64,000 nucleotides of DNA from Echiichthys vipera (lineage: Eukaryota; Chordata; Actinopteri; Perciformes; Trachinidae), in NCBI GenBank assembly GCA_963691815.1, contig OY829661.1, positions 17,414,849 to 17,478,848 on the forward strand, in the 5' to 3' direction. The notes beneath the pieces are model-generated. The model did no database searches. It worked only from the letters and a program-made list of their open reading frames with translations, and was not told the origin of the DNA. A program made the position numbers and the translations under genes. Shown one piece after another: positions 18,875-30,079 of this stretch (positions are counted from its first letter, which is position 1; every line of letters begins with the position of its first letter).

Positions 18875-19362
18875 CTGAAAGTGCTACTACAGTGCAGTTA
18901 CAGTCATTCCCTGGTGTGCAAATGTTGACCAATAAGTGCAGATTAGGCTTTTTCTGGAAGGGGGCTTAAAGAGTTGGGGCTGTCCTAGATTAAAGAAATA
19001 CTGGTCGACTAACACTAAAACAATCAATTCGTTGATTTAATCGGCAGATCTGTAAAACTGGGTTTCTCAACAGAAAATCATGCAAAAGCCTCCCTTTAAA
19101 TCTTGTGTTTACCACAGGTGTAATTAAGTCATACAGTGTTTAAAAAAGGGCACAAAAAATAACTAATCTACTAAAGAAATCTTAGTTTACACAGACTAAA
19201 ACAACCTAATAGTGGACTAAAAAAACAGAGCATTTCAGATAGAGGGTGAATACACTCATATTCAGACAGACATTTGAGCATTCGGAAAAATTAAAGCATG
19301 TAACATGTTCTGGAATAAACCCACAATACAAGAATCTGCAAATGAGCATTATATGGGACCTT
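18875..19362 (+). mobile_element. GGTCCCATA family copy carrying a nested insertion
   Basis: Flanking parts match the family: GACCAATAAGTGCAGATTAG on the left; CATTTCAGATAGAGGGTGAA and ATTATATGGGACCT on the right. About 245 bp between roughly 18978 and 19222 are foreign to the family and rich in GACTAA/AACTAATC steps, so a second element probably inserted here. Confidence 0.65.
18978..19222. mobile_element. Nested repeat inside the 18.9-19.4 kb element
   Basis: Starts near GGCTGTCCTAGATTAAAG and ends near AGTGGACTAA. Both ends carry ACTAA/TTAGT-type words, and the segment interrupts a family consensus seen intact at 17.1 and 36.3 kb. Exact ends are uncertain. Confidence 0.45.
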
Positions 19363-20624
19363 TTTCTTGCATTCAAGCACAAAGAAGTTCAAGGATACGC
19401 TGTTTGTTTTTGCGCCTTGATTTCAGCGGTTCATCGTTTAATTAGCATTCCTTTTACATTAAGCAATGAACCTGCCACTACAGGACCCATCATAATCAGC
19501 AAAATATGCTGACACAGTTGCAACCTAGAGGTTTGGTGTGCAGTCAGGAGCCGAACCCATGTGGATCTGTGAAAAACAGAGTTACTGTACCTAAGAGAGG
19601 ACAATAGCAGCCTGTATATGTAGGGAGAGGCTTGCTCGGACTCCTTCTGTGACAGTGACCTCCTGGCCGGAAAGTAAAGAGGGCCGAGGCCAAGCACCGG
19701 TTTGAGTTGGAGAGTAACTCACACCCGGAAAGAATGTCAAGAATCTGTGTGTTAAAGTTCACACTGTAACACCATCTGCGGCTGGATCCTGGCAAATAAA
19801 AGACAGCTGTGTGTGAGTCAGTATCTGTATGCGCATACATGTGAAAAACAGAAGATAGAGACAGAAAAAGAGTATTATGCAAATATTGTTACTGCATTTG
19901 AAGGTCAGTGGTTGCCTTTTCTATGCATATGTTTCAAAAACTTGTGTTCGCATATCAAATATTACAGCGTGTACAGCCTCTCTCATTCTCAGGTACACAC
20001 ACGTCTGACAGCAGGCAGGATGTCAGCTCATAATTATGCCTTAGCTTAGGAGTTTTATTAAGAAAAGACAGGTCAGCGAGACCACCCAGAATCGCTACAA
20101 ATCACCTGTTTCAGCTGAAAGGGAAAGTCTGGGATTCAACACTCTTTGCCGTGTTAGTTCAGCACGGTGCCCAGCTGTGACTCGGTGTGTTATTTCCCTG
20201 ATCCAATATTGGCTCAAAGTTACCAGAGTATGCTTTGTGACACTCGCTCAAAGTTCATAATTCCTTTATATCTGCGTGAAGAAGGGGTTCTTCTGTGTCT
20301 CAAAACATATTAACGTGATCTCCCCCTGTGGTTTGATCTTTCAACGGACCAATCTAAAAAAGCTTTGTTCTGAGTTCTTGCACGTCTGCTCCGCCGTAGA
20401 CCCTGTTCTGCACCCTATCTGATTCCGCTATTGAACCTCACGCTTGTCCGCTAAATTACAAGTGACGGCAAGTGCCACTCAGGCTGCGAGAGGAGATGGA
20501 GAAACAGATGAAGTCAATTTCTGTCTTGTTCGTGTTTTTCCTGTTGCTCAGCCCTGTGTTTCTGATGACAGATTGTGTAATTGGTTTCATATGCACTCTC
20601 ATTTTTTTTCTCCCCCCACCATAG

Positions 20625-20791
20625 ATTCAGGAGAGGGCAGAGGGCATTTAGAGTCGTACCTGTGAGGCAGTCTGCGGGGAGATGTGCTGACATCAGACAT
20701 CTTTGCATTTTGAACCCGGAAGTTAGAAGCGGATGAGGAGGATGCTGCAGTGACGATTCAGACAGAGCCCTGTTTGCATAGATCATATCAG
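20625..20791 (+). other. Exon-like segment, probable bmpr1b 5' UTR exon
   Basis: Long pyrimidine tract and acceptor (TTTTTCTCCCCCCACCATAG) and consensus donor (ATCAG|GTGAGT) enclose 167 nt that is more GC-rich than its flanks. It has stops in all frames and short upstream ORFs, fitting an untranslated exon. It lies upstream of and on the same strand as the bmpr1b signal-peptide exon. It could instead belong to a non-coding RNA. Confidence 0.45.
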
Positions 20792-23215
20792 GTGAGTTCA
20801 CCCTGTGGTTGTCGTCTCTTATCAACACGACGTTAATCTCTTAATTAAAGACTCAGGCACATCCTGGAACAAGCAGAACAGAAAGGAATATGTGGAGTAT
20901 TAGAGCAGTGTTTCCTCAGCCGTTTATACAGTGAAATCATATGTTCATTTGTGATATTTGCCTCCCAATGGCAAACTGCTCACACACATACACAAAATAC
21001 TACATCACATCGTAACACACACACATCGTCAGGTTTTAATATCGTTTGTAGGATCAGGGTGCCGTGACAGGTGACAAACTCATGTCAACGCTTCAGGACA
21101 AAGACTTAAACCTTGGATTAGCTAAATTACTATTGCAAACAAAAAGTGACTCATGTTACTGTAGCTTGCATGTCAGTTTGCAGTAGTTGTCAAGCCATAT
21201 TTGCTGTATATATATATTTACCACATCCCTGGTGGGTATTTCGACTTTTCACAGCTGTTGTTCTTTGTTGGAGGAGTGTAGTGTTTTGGCACGAATTGTC
21301 ATGATTTTCCAGGTTTTTCCCTAGTGATATTTTGAATGTTTTTTGACCTGTTCTCCTGGAGTTCGGTCAGAGATAATTTGTCGTCTTTGGAGCTCTATTA
21401 GGTGTCTTGTGTTACTTTGAAAATATCAAAGTGCAGACGGTTGAACCTCTTTTTATAGCTATAAACACTGGTACAGCAATTTGTGATTAACCTCTTACCA
21501 TTCTGCTCCTGCTTTTACAGGGGTCGGGGTGGGGGGTGGGCAGGGGATGTTCCTGGGCAGAGGAATGGGCAACACAAAGAAGTTGTGTACCACATCTAGA
21601 AGCTGGGAGCCTGAATATACATTCAAGAGTCAGCTCAGCACTGTGTGACAAACTGTTCTAGTATAAATAAGAAATAAAACTTGACTGATTCATTAATTCA
21701 AATAAATTGCCAAACCAAGTGTATCAGGGCTTAGAACATTATAGACATATATGATGGCCATTCACATACTCATCCATGTCTCACACTGTAAGTTATAGTT
21801 ATACCATTTGTTTTGCTAAATCCATCTATTTTTTTTTTTTACGACTGACTAATTGATAAAAAAAGAAAATGTTCAAAAGGAGGTGCACTATAAAACAACC
21901 CTTGACATTTGGAGATTTCTATACGTACGATTGAATGATGAGCATTGTTCTGTTCTGGAAACTGCTTAGAAACCCCCTTTTTGTCAGTATATCTAGGTAA
22001 GCCATACACTTCTCAATGCTCTCGGTCTCTAGTTTGTGGTTGTAAATAATCATGAGGCTGTGATTATCTTAGAGGTTACAACAGCACATTTTATATAGTG
22101 ATGTCAAGTTTCAAAGAATGTCTCACTACAATGAAATGGCCACTATGGGGACTAACATTATCCCACATGACTACAATTGGGCTCATCCACAAGAGTCTCA
22201 GCTTTCCAGTTAGACCAATTTATGCAATTCCGAGACTCTCTGGGACCCCATTATGCAGAAATATTCAAATTCACCATTTTAGAAAAAGTCAAACATTTGC
22301 ACTGCATGAGACTTCCTTGCTTCTGAAGGCTCGGTCAGTACTGTAGCGATGTATTATTTCATATATGACTCATAAAAACATTTATGTATGCCTTCATATT
22401 GATTCGTAACTCTGTTAATAGGTGTGTGACATTACAGTCTAAACAAAGACTTCATCCAGACATTTTGCTGCTTTTCAAATCAACTTTAAGGGCGGGAAAC
22501 GAGTGAGCCGCATAGATCACTCATTTGTCCTTTATCTTTAGTTATTGTTTCTGTATAGCCTGAGAAGAGACCAGCCTCTCTTCTTTACTTTCCAAATTCT
22601 GGCCTCTTCAGTGGCTCCCAGAGCTTTACCTCGAGGAGAGGCTGGATCGGATTACAATGAAAAGAAAGAAAGAAAGAGAAAGAGAGTAGCAGCTAGCTAA
22701 CCTGCTACAGCCTGGATTGTTATTGCAGGTGTTCGAGAGCAGAAACAGCTGTTAATTACCTCTATATAGCCGCACACGTTTAGCTGCAGTCACACATGAA
22801 TGGCCTCATGCAAGTGCATGTTGGCATGCCAGAACACACAGATTAGGATTTAAGGATCAGAAGACAGTTTCAGGGGATGAAATGCTTTCTTGGTTTATAG
22901 AATTCTCCGGTTGAATATTCATATTTGCTTTGGGCTTTCTTGCTACATTTATTTGAGGGAGGCTTAGTCTGTTTCATTCTCACAACCAGAAGCAGTCAAC
23001 CACACAGTCTCCACGAAGCATTGGAAATGTATAATCTGGAACATTTGCTTTATTTGTGCTGTTTAAAAGACTGTGTTTGTGAGTGTGTGGGAAATCAGTC
23101 CGTAAAAATTCTGTTTAATTGTTGTGTATCAAATTTATATTATTTGTCGCTGTAATTAGGGGTCAGCTACATAAGACTTCCAAGCGACAACCACTGGCGC
23201 TGGAAAAAAAAAAAG
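20792..23215. other. Non-coding stretch
   Basis: Contains a G-quadruplex motif at 21520-21546 and an (AAAG)n run at about 22658-22687. No conserved coding frame was seen. Confidence 0.55.
21520..21546 (+). other. G-quadruplex-forming motif
   Basis: Five G runs (4,4,6,3,4) separated by loops of one or two bases, directly after a TTTTACAG acceptor-like sequence. It is capable of forming a very stable quadruplex. Confidence 0.75.
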
Positions 23216-23550
23216 CCAAGATGGAAGTTCCAAAAGCTGCAGTTCCCGAAAAGACCACTTGAGGCTGACTCCAAAAGTGAGTCATCTCCATAGAGCCCCA
23301 TATTAAAATGCCCAAATTTAAAGCAGAAATAAAAACATTTACAGCCTGGTAAAAAAAAACAATGTTGGTCTCTGTAGCTAATTTCAGGGCAGTTATATGA
23401 AGGGTGACTTTTTATGCTGTCAGGCTCTACCAAGATGGCGACGGCAGGAGCCACCGGGAGCCACCCACATGGAGCTTAATTTTGGTTCTTCAGAGACCTA
23501 TGGGTGTCGTCATGGAGACTATGCCCATATTTTATACAGTCTATGAGATT
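23216..23550 (+). mobile_element. Dispersed teleost repeat (AAGATGGCGACGGC family)
   Basis: Contains GTGAGTCATCTCCATAGAGC, AAATGCCCAAATTTAAAGCA, CAAGATGGCGACGGCAGGAG and the end TTTTATACAGTCTATGAG. These words are familiar from a high-copy fish repeat. There is no coding frame. The class is uncertain. Confidence 0.6.
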
Positions 23551-24839
23551 TGCCTACACTACTGGCAACCAAGTTGATTCTTAGCTCCTGACTGGAAGCT
23601 TTCAAGTAGCATTACACAAAATAATCACAATTTATGTACATAATTCAGGTTATTTATTGGATTTCCTCAGAAATATTCACAATTTATTTAGTTATATAGT
23701 TAAAGCCCACAGTTGCAGTGAATTAGATTGCAGACAGATGAGCATGTTGAATTCTGTCTGTCTGTTTGCCATTTAATCAGCATTGGGCGAGTATCAGACT
23801 AACGTAAGCTTCCCGACTGGAGTGTACATTCCTGGTTTAGCTCACATCTGTCTCTCTGACTCCGCTTGTCAACACACATCGATCACATCATCGTATGCCG
23901 AAACGGCACAGAGAGAGTGATGAGTATTCACTGTCAGTCATTTCAATTTGAGGGAAAAAAGCTAAATGGGTAGCTGTTAAATTGATTGACTGGGTTGTAC
24001 GTAAAACTAATTTATGTTCACATTAATTAGGTCAATAATATTCCATCTGCATCTCAAGTCAACTACATTAGTTTTCTTTTAAAACAGCCCTTTATCACAA
24101 GCAAGTCTCTGTTTTAGAGTTTGTGTTCACTCCCTAAAATTTTATGAGGTGTGTATGTTTGTGTGGCTGTGCTCAGATTTGTGTTGGTGAACAGCTGCTC
24201 CTCTCCCCTTCCCCACCTGTGTAACACCATTTTGAACAACACAACAGTAGTTCTCTTGTACTTCTCGTAAATATCAAGTTTAATTAATGATCGCACCGGA
24301 TTGGAGCATGTGACACTCACTGGCAAGAATTTGGAAGATAAGCAACTATTGTCTTGAGTGCCAACATCTTGTGGCTTTAATGGTTTCCTGATTCAAATTT
24401 GAGCTGAATAGGTCTGATTTAAACACACATACAGACAGTTTTTCTACATTCAAGAACTGTTTTCTGCTTCTGGACACAAAGTGGTCAAGATGGTGGGTGT
24501 TCTCTGCTCTTTTAAAAAATGTGTTTGTTTTACTTTTTGAAAGTGCTGCAAATTAAGCATTGACTAAGCTTGGGTGGACTGTTCCATGGGAGTACACGTG
24601 GGTGAGAGGGAAGGGAGGAAGAAGGAAGCTGAGAGAAAAACCCCAAATGTGAAAATGGCTGGAACTCCGAGGGTTTTCAAAACACAACTCAAGATTTCAT
24701 TACACATACCTGGACAACTGAGGGCATGGAAAAACCCTTCCCTGTGTGTGCACATGTGTACGCGCACACACATGCATGCACTCAATAGCTGGGTTGGTCA
24801 GAGAAATAATACGAATAATGTAAACTAAATAGAGCAGAG

Positions 24840-25080
24840 ACGAGTCCCAGCCAACAGAGCCACACGTGTCGGCGGCTTCAGAAATATGCAGAACCCCCGG
24901 TCATCAATCACAGACAGGAGGCCCTCAGTCGCGTTGACAGGCATGGACAGAGAGGGGCGTGGAGTTTTTTGGACGCTCTCTGTGTGTGGACGGGCCGGTG
25001 GCGGCTGTGTTCCCAGACCCGACTTCAGCTTCTTGAGTCAGGTTTGATTGGGACTTATCCAAGGCGTTCAAGACTGACTA
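24840..25080. promoter_or_regulatory. GC/CpG-enriched island, possible regulatory element
   Basis: Rises above the AT-rich surroundings with CACGTGTCGGCGG, GTCGCGTTGACAG and ACGGGCCGGTGGCGG. There is no convincing donor or coding frame. It could be an alternative promoter or a conserved element; composition is the only evidence. Confidence 0.25.
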
Positions 25081-25527
25081 ATATTGAGGCATCGCATCAA
25101 ACCAACGTCAACAGAGTAAAGCAAGTAGCTGTCACTTGTCAATAAGGCCTGTTGGCAATGTCCACGTAGGTCCTCCTCAGTGTTGTTTTATGAGGTTTCG
25201 TTGTTGGTGTAAGCTGCGGAACATGAAAACCACCCATGTGTGTGTTGTGGGAATATTCTCATGGTGGCTTGACAGTTTACTGGTAACATTATAACTGCAG
25301 GCAGGTAATTGGCCAAAACCAAGCAAAACAGACAGACAATCCTGAGGAGCCAAGCTGGAGTTTAGTCCCTAAAAACTGAACCTTCTCCAGGGTTGGAAAG
25401 GACTAGGAGGGGTCAAGGGATAGAAGGAGGGGGTTAGGGCAAAGACAAACCCCCAAGGGTTTCTGCAAAGAGATTTAACTTTGTCTGCGTAAACATGTCT
25501 GGAATGACAAACTCAATGTGCGTGCGT

Positions 25528-25585
25528 GTATCAAGTGTACTACATGTGAAGCGTGTGTCAAGTGTACTGCATGTGAAGCCTACTG
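25528..25585. repeat. Two-unit tandem repeat of about 29 bp
   Basis: TCAAGTGTACTACATGTGAA and TCAAGTGTACTGCATGTGAA follow each other with GTGTG-rich spacers. Confidence 0.8.
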
Positions 25586-25904
25586 TGTGTATGGATCTGG
25601 GAAAGGGAAGAGGAGTGAATAGTTGAGATACAAGAATGTTGTTCATTTTCTTTAGTCTAGTGGCTCTCAACTTGGTGGTCGAGACCTCTCAGGGGGGTTA
25701 TGAAGTAGGCTTTGAAGATAGCGGAATGCTTTCCTGCTTTTACACTTGAATAATAGAAATACATTAAATGAATCAAGTATTCATAAGGTTTGTTTGTGTG
25801 ACCATTTGATTGATAATCCTGAGTCTGTGCTGCCGAGCAGTAATTGCTGAGGTCCCCCTTCACAATACATAAAAAGTTCACGTAGAATACATTGCCACAT
25901 ATTG

Positions 25905-26250
25905 CAATTGTCATAGTGTAAAACACGCCAACACATGTCTGTGTGCACACATTGGAGTGGAAGACTCAAATGGCCGAAGATACGTTACAACACTGCTAAT
26001 ACACCATTTTAGAACAGGAGAAAATAACTTTAAAATACATAAATTTATACTGCATATACTAAAAACTGCATGGGATTAGCATAAAGTGAGCATGTCTGTA
26101 AAAGGAAGACTGGTGGGTACCTATAGAACCCATTTTCATTCAGATATCTTGAAATGAGAGGTCAAGGAGCCCCAAAGTCTTAATGCTAAGCAAAGCTAAT
26201 AGTCTCTTGGCTCTAGCTTCATGTTTAAAATACAGACATGAAAGTGTTAA
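25905..26250. mobile_element. Dispersed repeat, partial copy of the 46.4-47.1 kb element
   Basis: Shares in order TGTCATAGT..AAAACAC.CC, GGAGTGGAAG.TCAAATGGC, GGATTAGCATAAAGTG, GCATGTCTGTAAA, TCATTCAGA and GAGGTCAAGG with 46485-46740. Only the middle of the element is present. Confidence 0.7.
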
Positions 26251-27490
26251 TGATCCTCTCAACTACCCCTCAGCAAGAAAAATAATCTGGGTTTTATCCA
26301 AACTGTAAGTATTACTTAAATCATGTTATAATTTAATTTATTGGCGTGCATAAAAGTGCAACCACCATCCGTCATAAATCCGACTTTTGGGAAGACTTTA
26401 AAAATACAGTTCTTGATCTGCTCTGGATCTATTGTTTCAGTTGATGTTACTGCAGAAACCCAAGCAGGCCATAATTCTCTCATCCACAGACAAAAGCAAA
26501 TACTGTGGACCCAGTACAAACAGAGTTTATCATCATCCTGATGTTCTCAACCCTCCTGTGAGTTGAATGGATGTCTCACTGCATCCAATCGTTTCTTCAC
26601 CCACTGTCTGTCTATATTAGACACAGGGTGACATGACAGCTGTGTCTGTGCCTCGTCTTGGTCCATGTTTGCATGCATAAGGATGCATGTGTGCCTTTGC
26701 AATAGATCTGGCATGGCAAATTAATGTTATGTGGCTTGTTTGACTGACTACGCTGTCTCCCTGCTCCAGTCTCTGATCCTGACATTGGACCCAAAAGGGG
26801 AATCATCACCAAAGAATTTGGCAGGCTTTGATCCCAGGGCTATCCAGTGAGGGTGCAGGGTTAATGCACTGTGTGAAGAGGAAAACATGACACACTCGTC
26901 TTACTGAAGAATGGGTTATGTGTGACGTAAAATTTATCATCTAGACGGTGGAGTGCAAGTGTTTCCTTGGCGGTCAGGAAACTGTGAAATTGCATTTAGT
27001 GGTCAATTGTCAAACAATAGCAAGTTTCCTGCTGTGAAACACAAAGAACAAATGAACAATTATGACTTCATCTTGAAGGACAAGAAGCACAGATGACTGT
27101 CATAAACAAACAGGATCCATAATGAGTCTGTAATTACTCTCCATGACTGTTTACATTCTTTCCACAGAGCCTTCAGATAGAAGCTCAACAGATCATAAGA
27201 GAGTCAAAACTGCTGATCGTCATGCGCTAAAAGATGATAAACATACTGCAAAAGATTGTTCTTACACTGGTGATACTTAACCCACTTCTCATTCAGCCTA
27301 AAGCATTTCAGAAAGTAGTCAGTATCCAAAATGTTCACCGCGCAGCATCCTGGCATTAATGATGAACATATGTTAAGAGAGAATGAAGGATCACGGTTAC
27401 ATTTCAAAGCTCATTTTGGGTTGTCCTGTCAGGATCGCTCTGCTACGCCTGCTCTATAGTTCACTATTTTATATTTCAGCATAAGGCTTT
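26251..27490. other. Non-coding stretch, nothing supported
   Basis: No conserved frame, RNA gene or repeat with definable ends was recognised. Confidence 0.5.
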
Positions 27491-27496
27491 TAGTTA

Positions 27497-27590
27497 AAGG
27501 TCCTATGATGTACAATGTATTTATTTATAAATTAATTATTATAAACCATGTTGAGGTGATGTTTAAATACGGTGAAAGTATGACTGCCAG
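27497..27590 (+). mobile_element. 5' fragment of the GGTCCCATA family
   Basis: Begins AAAGGTCCTATGATG and contains GTTGAGGTGATGTTTAAATA and CGGTGAAAGTATGA, matching the left part of the family seen at 38.0 and 61.4 kb. Confidence 0.55.
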
Positions 27591-28128
27591 TTGGAAGATG
27601 TGGCGGCTATAGAACAGTTGTTGAGTCAACGAATAGTCAAGTTGCTGATTTTACTTAAACCTAAAAACCTAATTGATCAATGGTCACATACAAGCGTTAG
27701 CACAACACAGCGAAATTTGACATCTGCAGCTAACCCACCATAAGGAGCAGTGGGCTGCTGAAAATCGTCAGTGTCTCGCAGTAGAAATTAAAGTGAAGGC
27801 TGCAGAATGGCAGCAGAAATGACCAAAGAGCTGCATGATAAGAACAGCAGTATCAAAGCAGCCAGTTGCAGCACAGCAAAATATCAAAAAACATAATTTG
27901 GCTTTGTATGAACTGATGACACCTGTGTTGTAATACCCATTGAGCTGATAGGAATAGTAGAGTGGAATATTTAAGGCTCCAGGGTTTTCATATCAGCCCT
28001 GCACAGCAGCACTAAGATAAAACTGAGCAGGAACAGAAGTCCTCTATAAGGACCTGTAGAGTGGGAGGAAATGACCATCCATCTTACATAGCACTTGATG
28101 ACATGTTTGACCCTGTGTCCTCTCTCTC

Positions 28129-28197
28129 TCCACACACACACACACGCACACGCACACGCACACGCACACGTACACGCACACACACACACACACACAG
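28129..28197. repeat. (CA)n microsatellite with CG variants
   Basis: CA units with a central block of ACGCAC units. Confidence 0.95.
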
Positions 28198-29885
28198 TGC
28201 TGGTAGTCTGGCTGCCTGTGCTTCACCTCAGATCACATTGTTTCCTCATTTACTGCCATTTATCACTTCATCTCATCGTGCTTTAACCTGTATTTTCCAT
28301 TAACTTTTTCACCTTAATAAACTATACTAAGTATAGTTCAGTTACAAAATGTAATAAATTGACCACTGACTGACAATGAGATCATTTGATAAATGTAAAC
28401 GTTTCTCCAATATGGCAGGTACTGGCATCACTTGATGTGTCTTTCATAGGAACCGTCAATCTCCATTCCCTCCCAAGTCCACTCCTCTGTAGCTTAGCAA
28501 ACACTTTTATCTCCCTATTTGAAACAAGCAAGGTTAATAGAGAATATGGTAAGCATTAAGAATAACAAGCTTTTTTTAGGATAGGCTGTCAGGTGCCATA
28601 AAACCAAAATTTTGAAGCATTGGGATTTTACTTATTGGCTCCTCCCCTGTAGTTGAAGCTGAATTTATCAGTGAAAACACAAGTTCATACAGTACGTCAA
28701 ATGTAGAATCCTTATCAATTCAACTTTCCTCTCACAAACCTCTCCAGCGAAGACTCTCTCCTAACACATGCAACGTACTTTATCGGCGAGCCTCATAATC
28801 CAGCGCAGCTGCTCAACTGTAAATACAATTAACCCCAGTAATTGTGTGATGTTGACTTTGGATTTTGTACACTTTCTCACCGACTGCCGGTAGCCCGTGC
28901 TCTCTGAGGATGACATCATGGGGTTTCAGGTTGCCTGCTGTGGCTTCGGTTTCCCATGGGGTCGAGGGGGAGCCTGAGCGTAGACCTGGAGAGCAGATCC
29001 ATGCTGCGAATAGACACTCATTCTCTCTGCTCAGAGGCATACAAACACAGTCGACTGACCTCTCGGCCACCTCGCTGTGAGCTCAGAGTTTGTTATGGGC
29101 TCAGTTATGAGGTGTTGACAGATGAGGCAGATGTGTGTTCCTCTCTTGTAGATAGTGTTATTTTCAAAGTTGAAAAGCTCTGGAATTAGCTGAGTAAAGA
29201 GAATAATTTTGCTTCACAGTAAGGTGGTGGGAGGTTTTGTATGTTTAAGAAGCTTCTGTTGTCAATTAAGAAATACTGTTTTGTCTATGATTGTTCCTAA
29301 TTGTGTGTTTTATTCGGGGGTATGCAGTGAGTGTGGGCCTGCTCACATTTTTATTTCCCATTGTTTTCAGAAGGGGGGGGGGTCATAATTCCCTCTGGAG
29401 GACGATGAGGTTACCGTTTTCAGTGTGATATTTGCGATGAAAATGCAGTGACCAGAGTTACATCGGGCCAGTATGTTTTTATCTTAGTGATTCAGAAACC
29501 AGCCAGAAACAAAGGACAATGCCCACGTTTGTTTTGTGACCATTAAAAAGAAAAAAGACAATGAGGCAGGAGTTATTTGCACAGGATCTATTTCTTTTAA
29601 CACAACCAGTATCATGTAAAATATAAATAAGAGACCATATAGATTATTGTTGATTGGTCTCAAAGATTTTTTTTGCCAAGCAGCACTTGACCATGCACTC
29701 CGTAAGTGTCAATCATTCTGTCAATCCTCTGTTTAAGTTATTTAAAGTCACTGGAGCCGGCAAAGTCAACCTCTTCCACTGTGATGTCAAATAAGCAATG
29801 TGGCTCAGCTTTCCTCTGTTTTATTTTCCCACTCCCTGCATGGTCACACCTGGGGTTGGTAGCCACTGGATCAGCTTTGAACACC
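28198..29885. other. Non-coding stretch
   Basis: A moderately GC-rich patch at 28860-29090 and a G10 run near 29373 stand out. No supported gene. Confidence 0.5.
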
Positions 29886-29889
29886 CCCA

Positions 29890-30076
<187 letters not shown>

Positions 30077-30079
30077 TCA

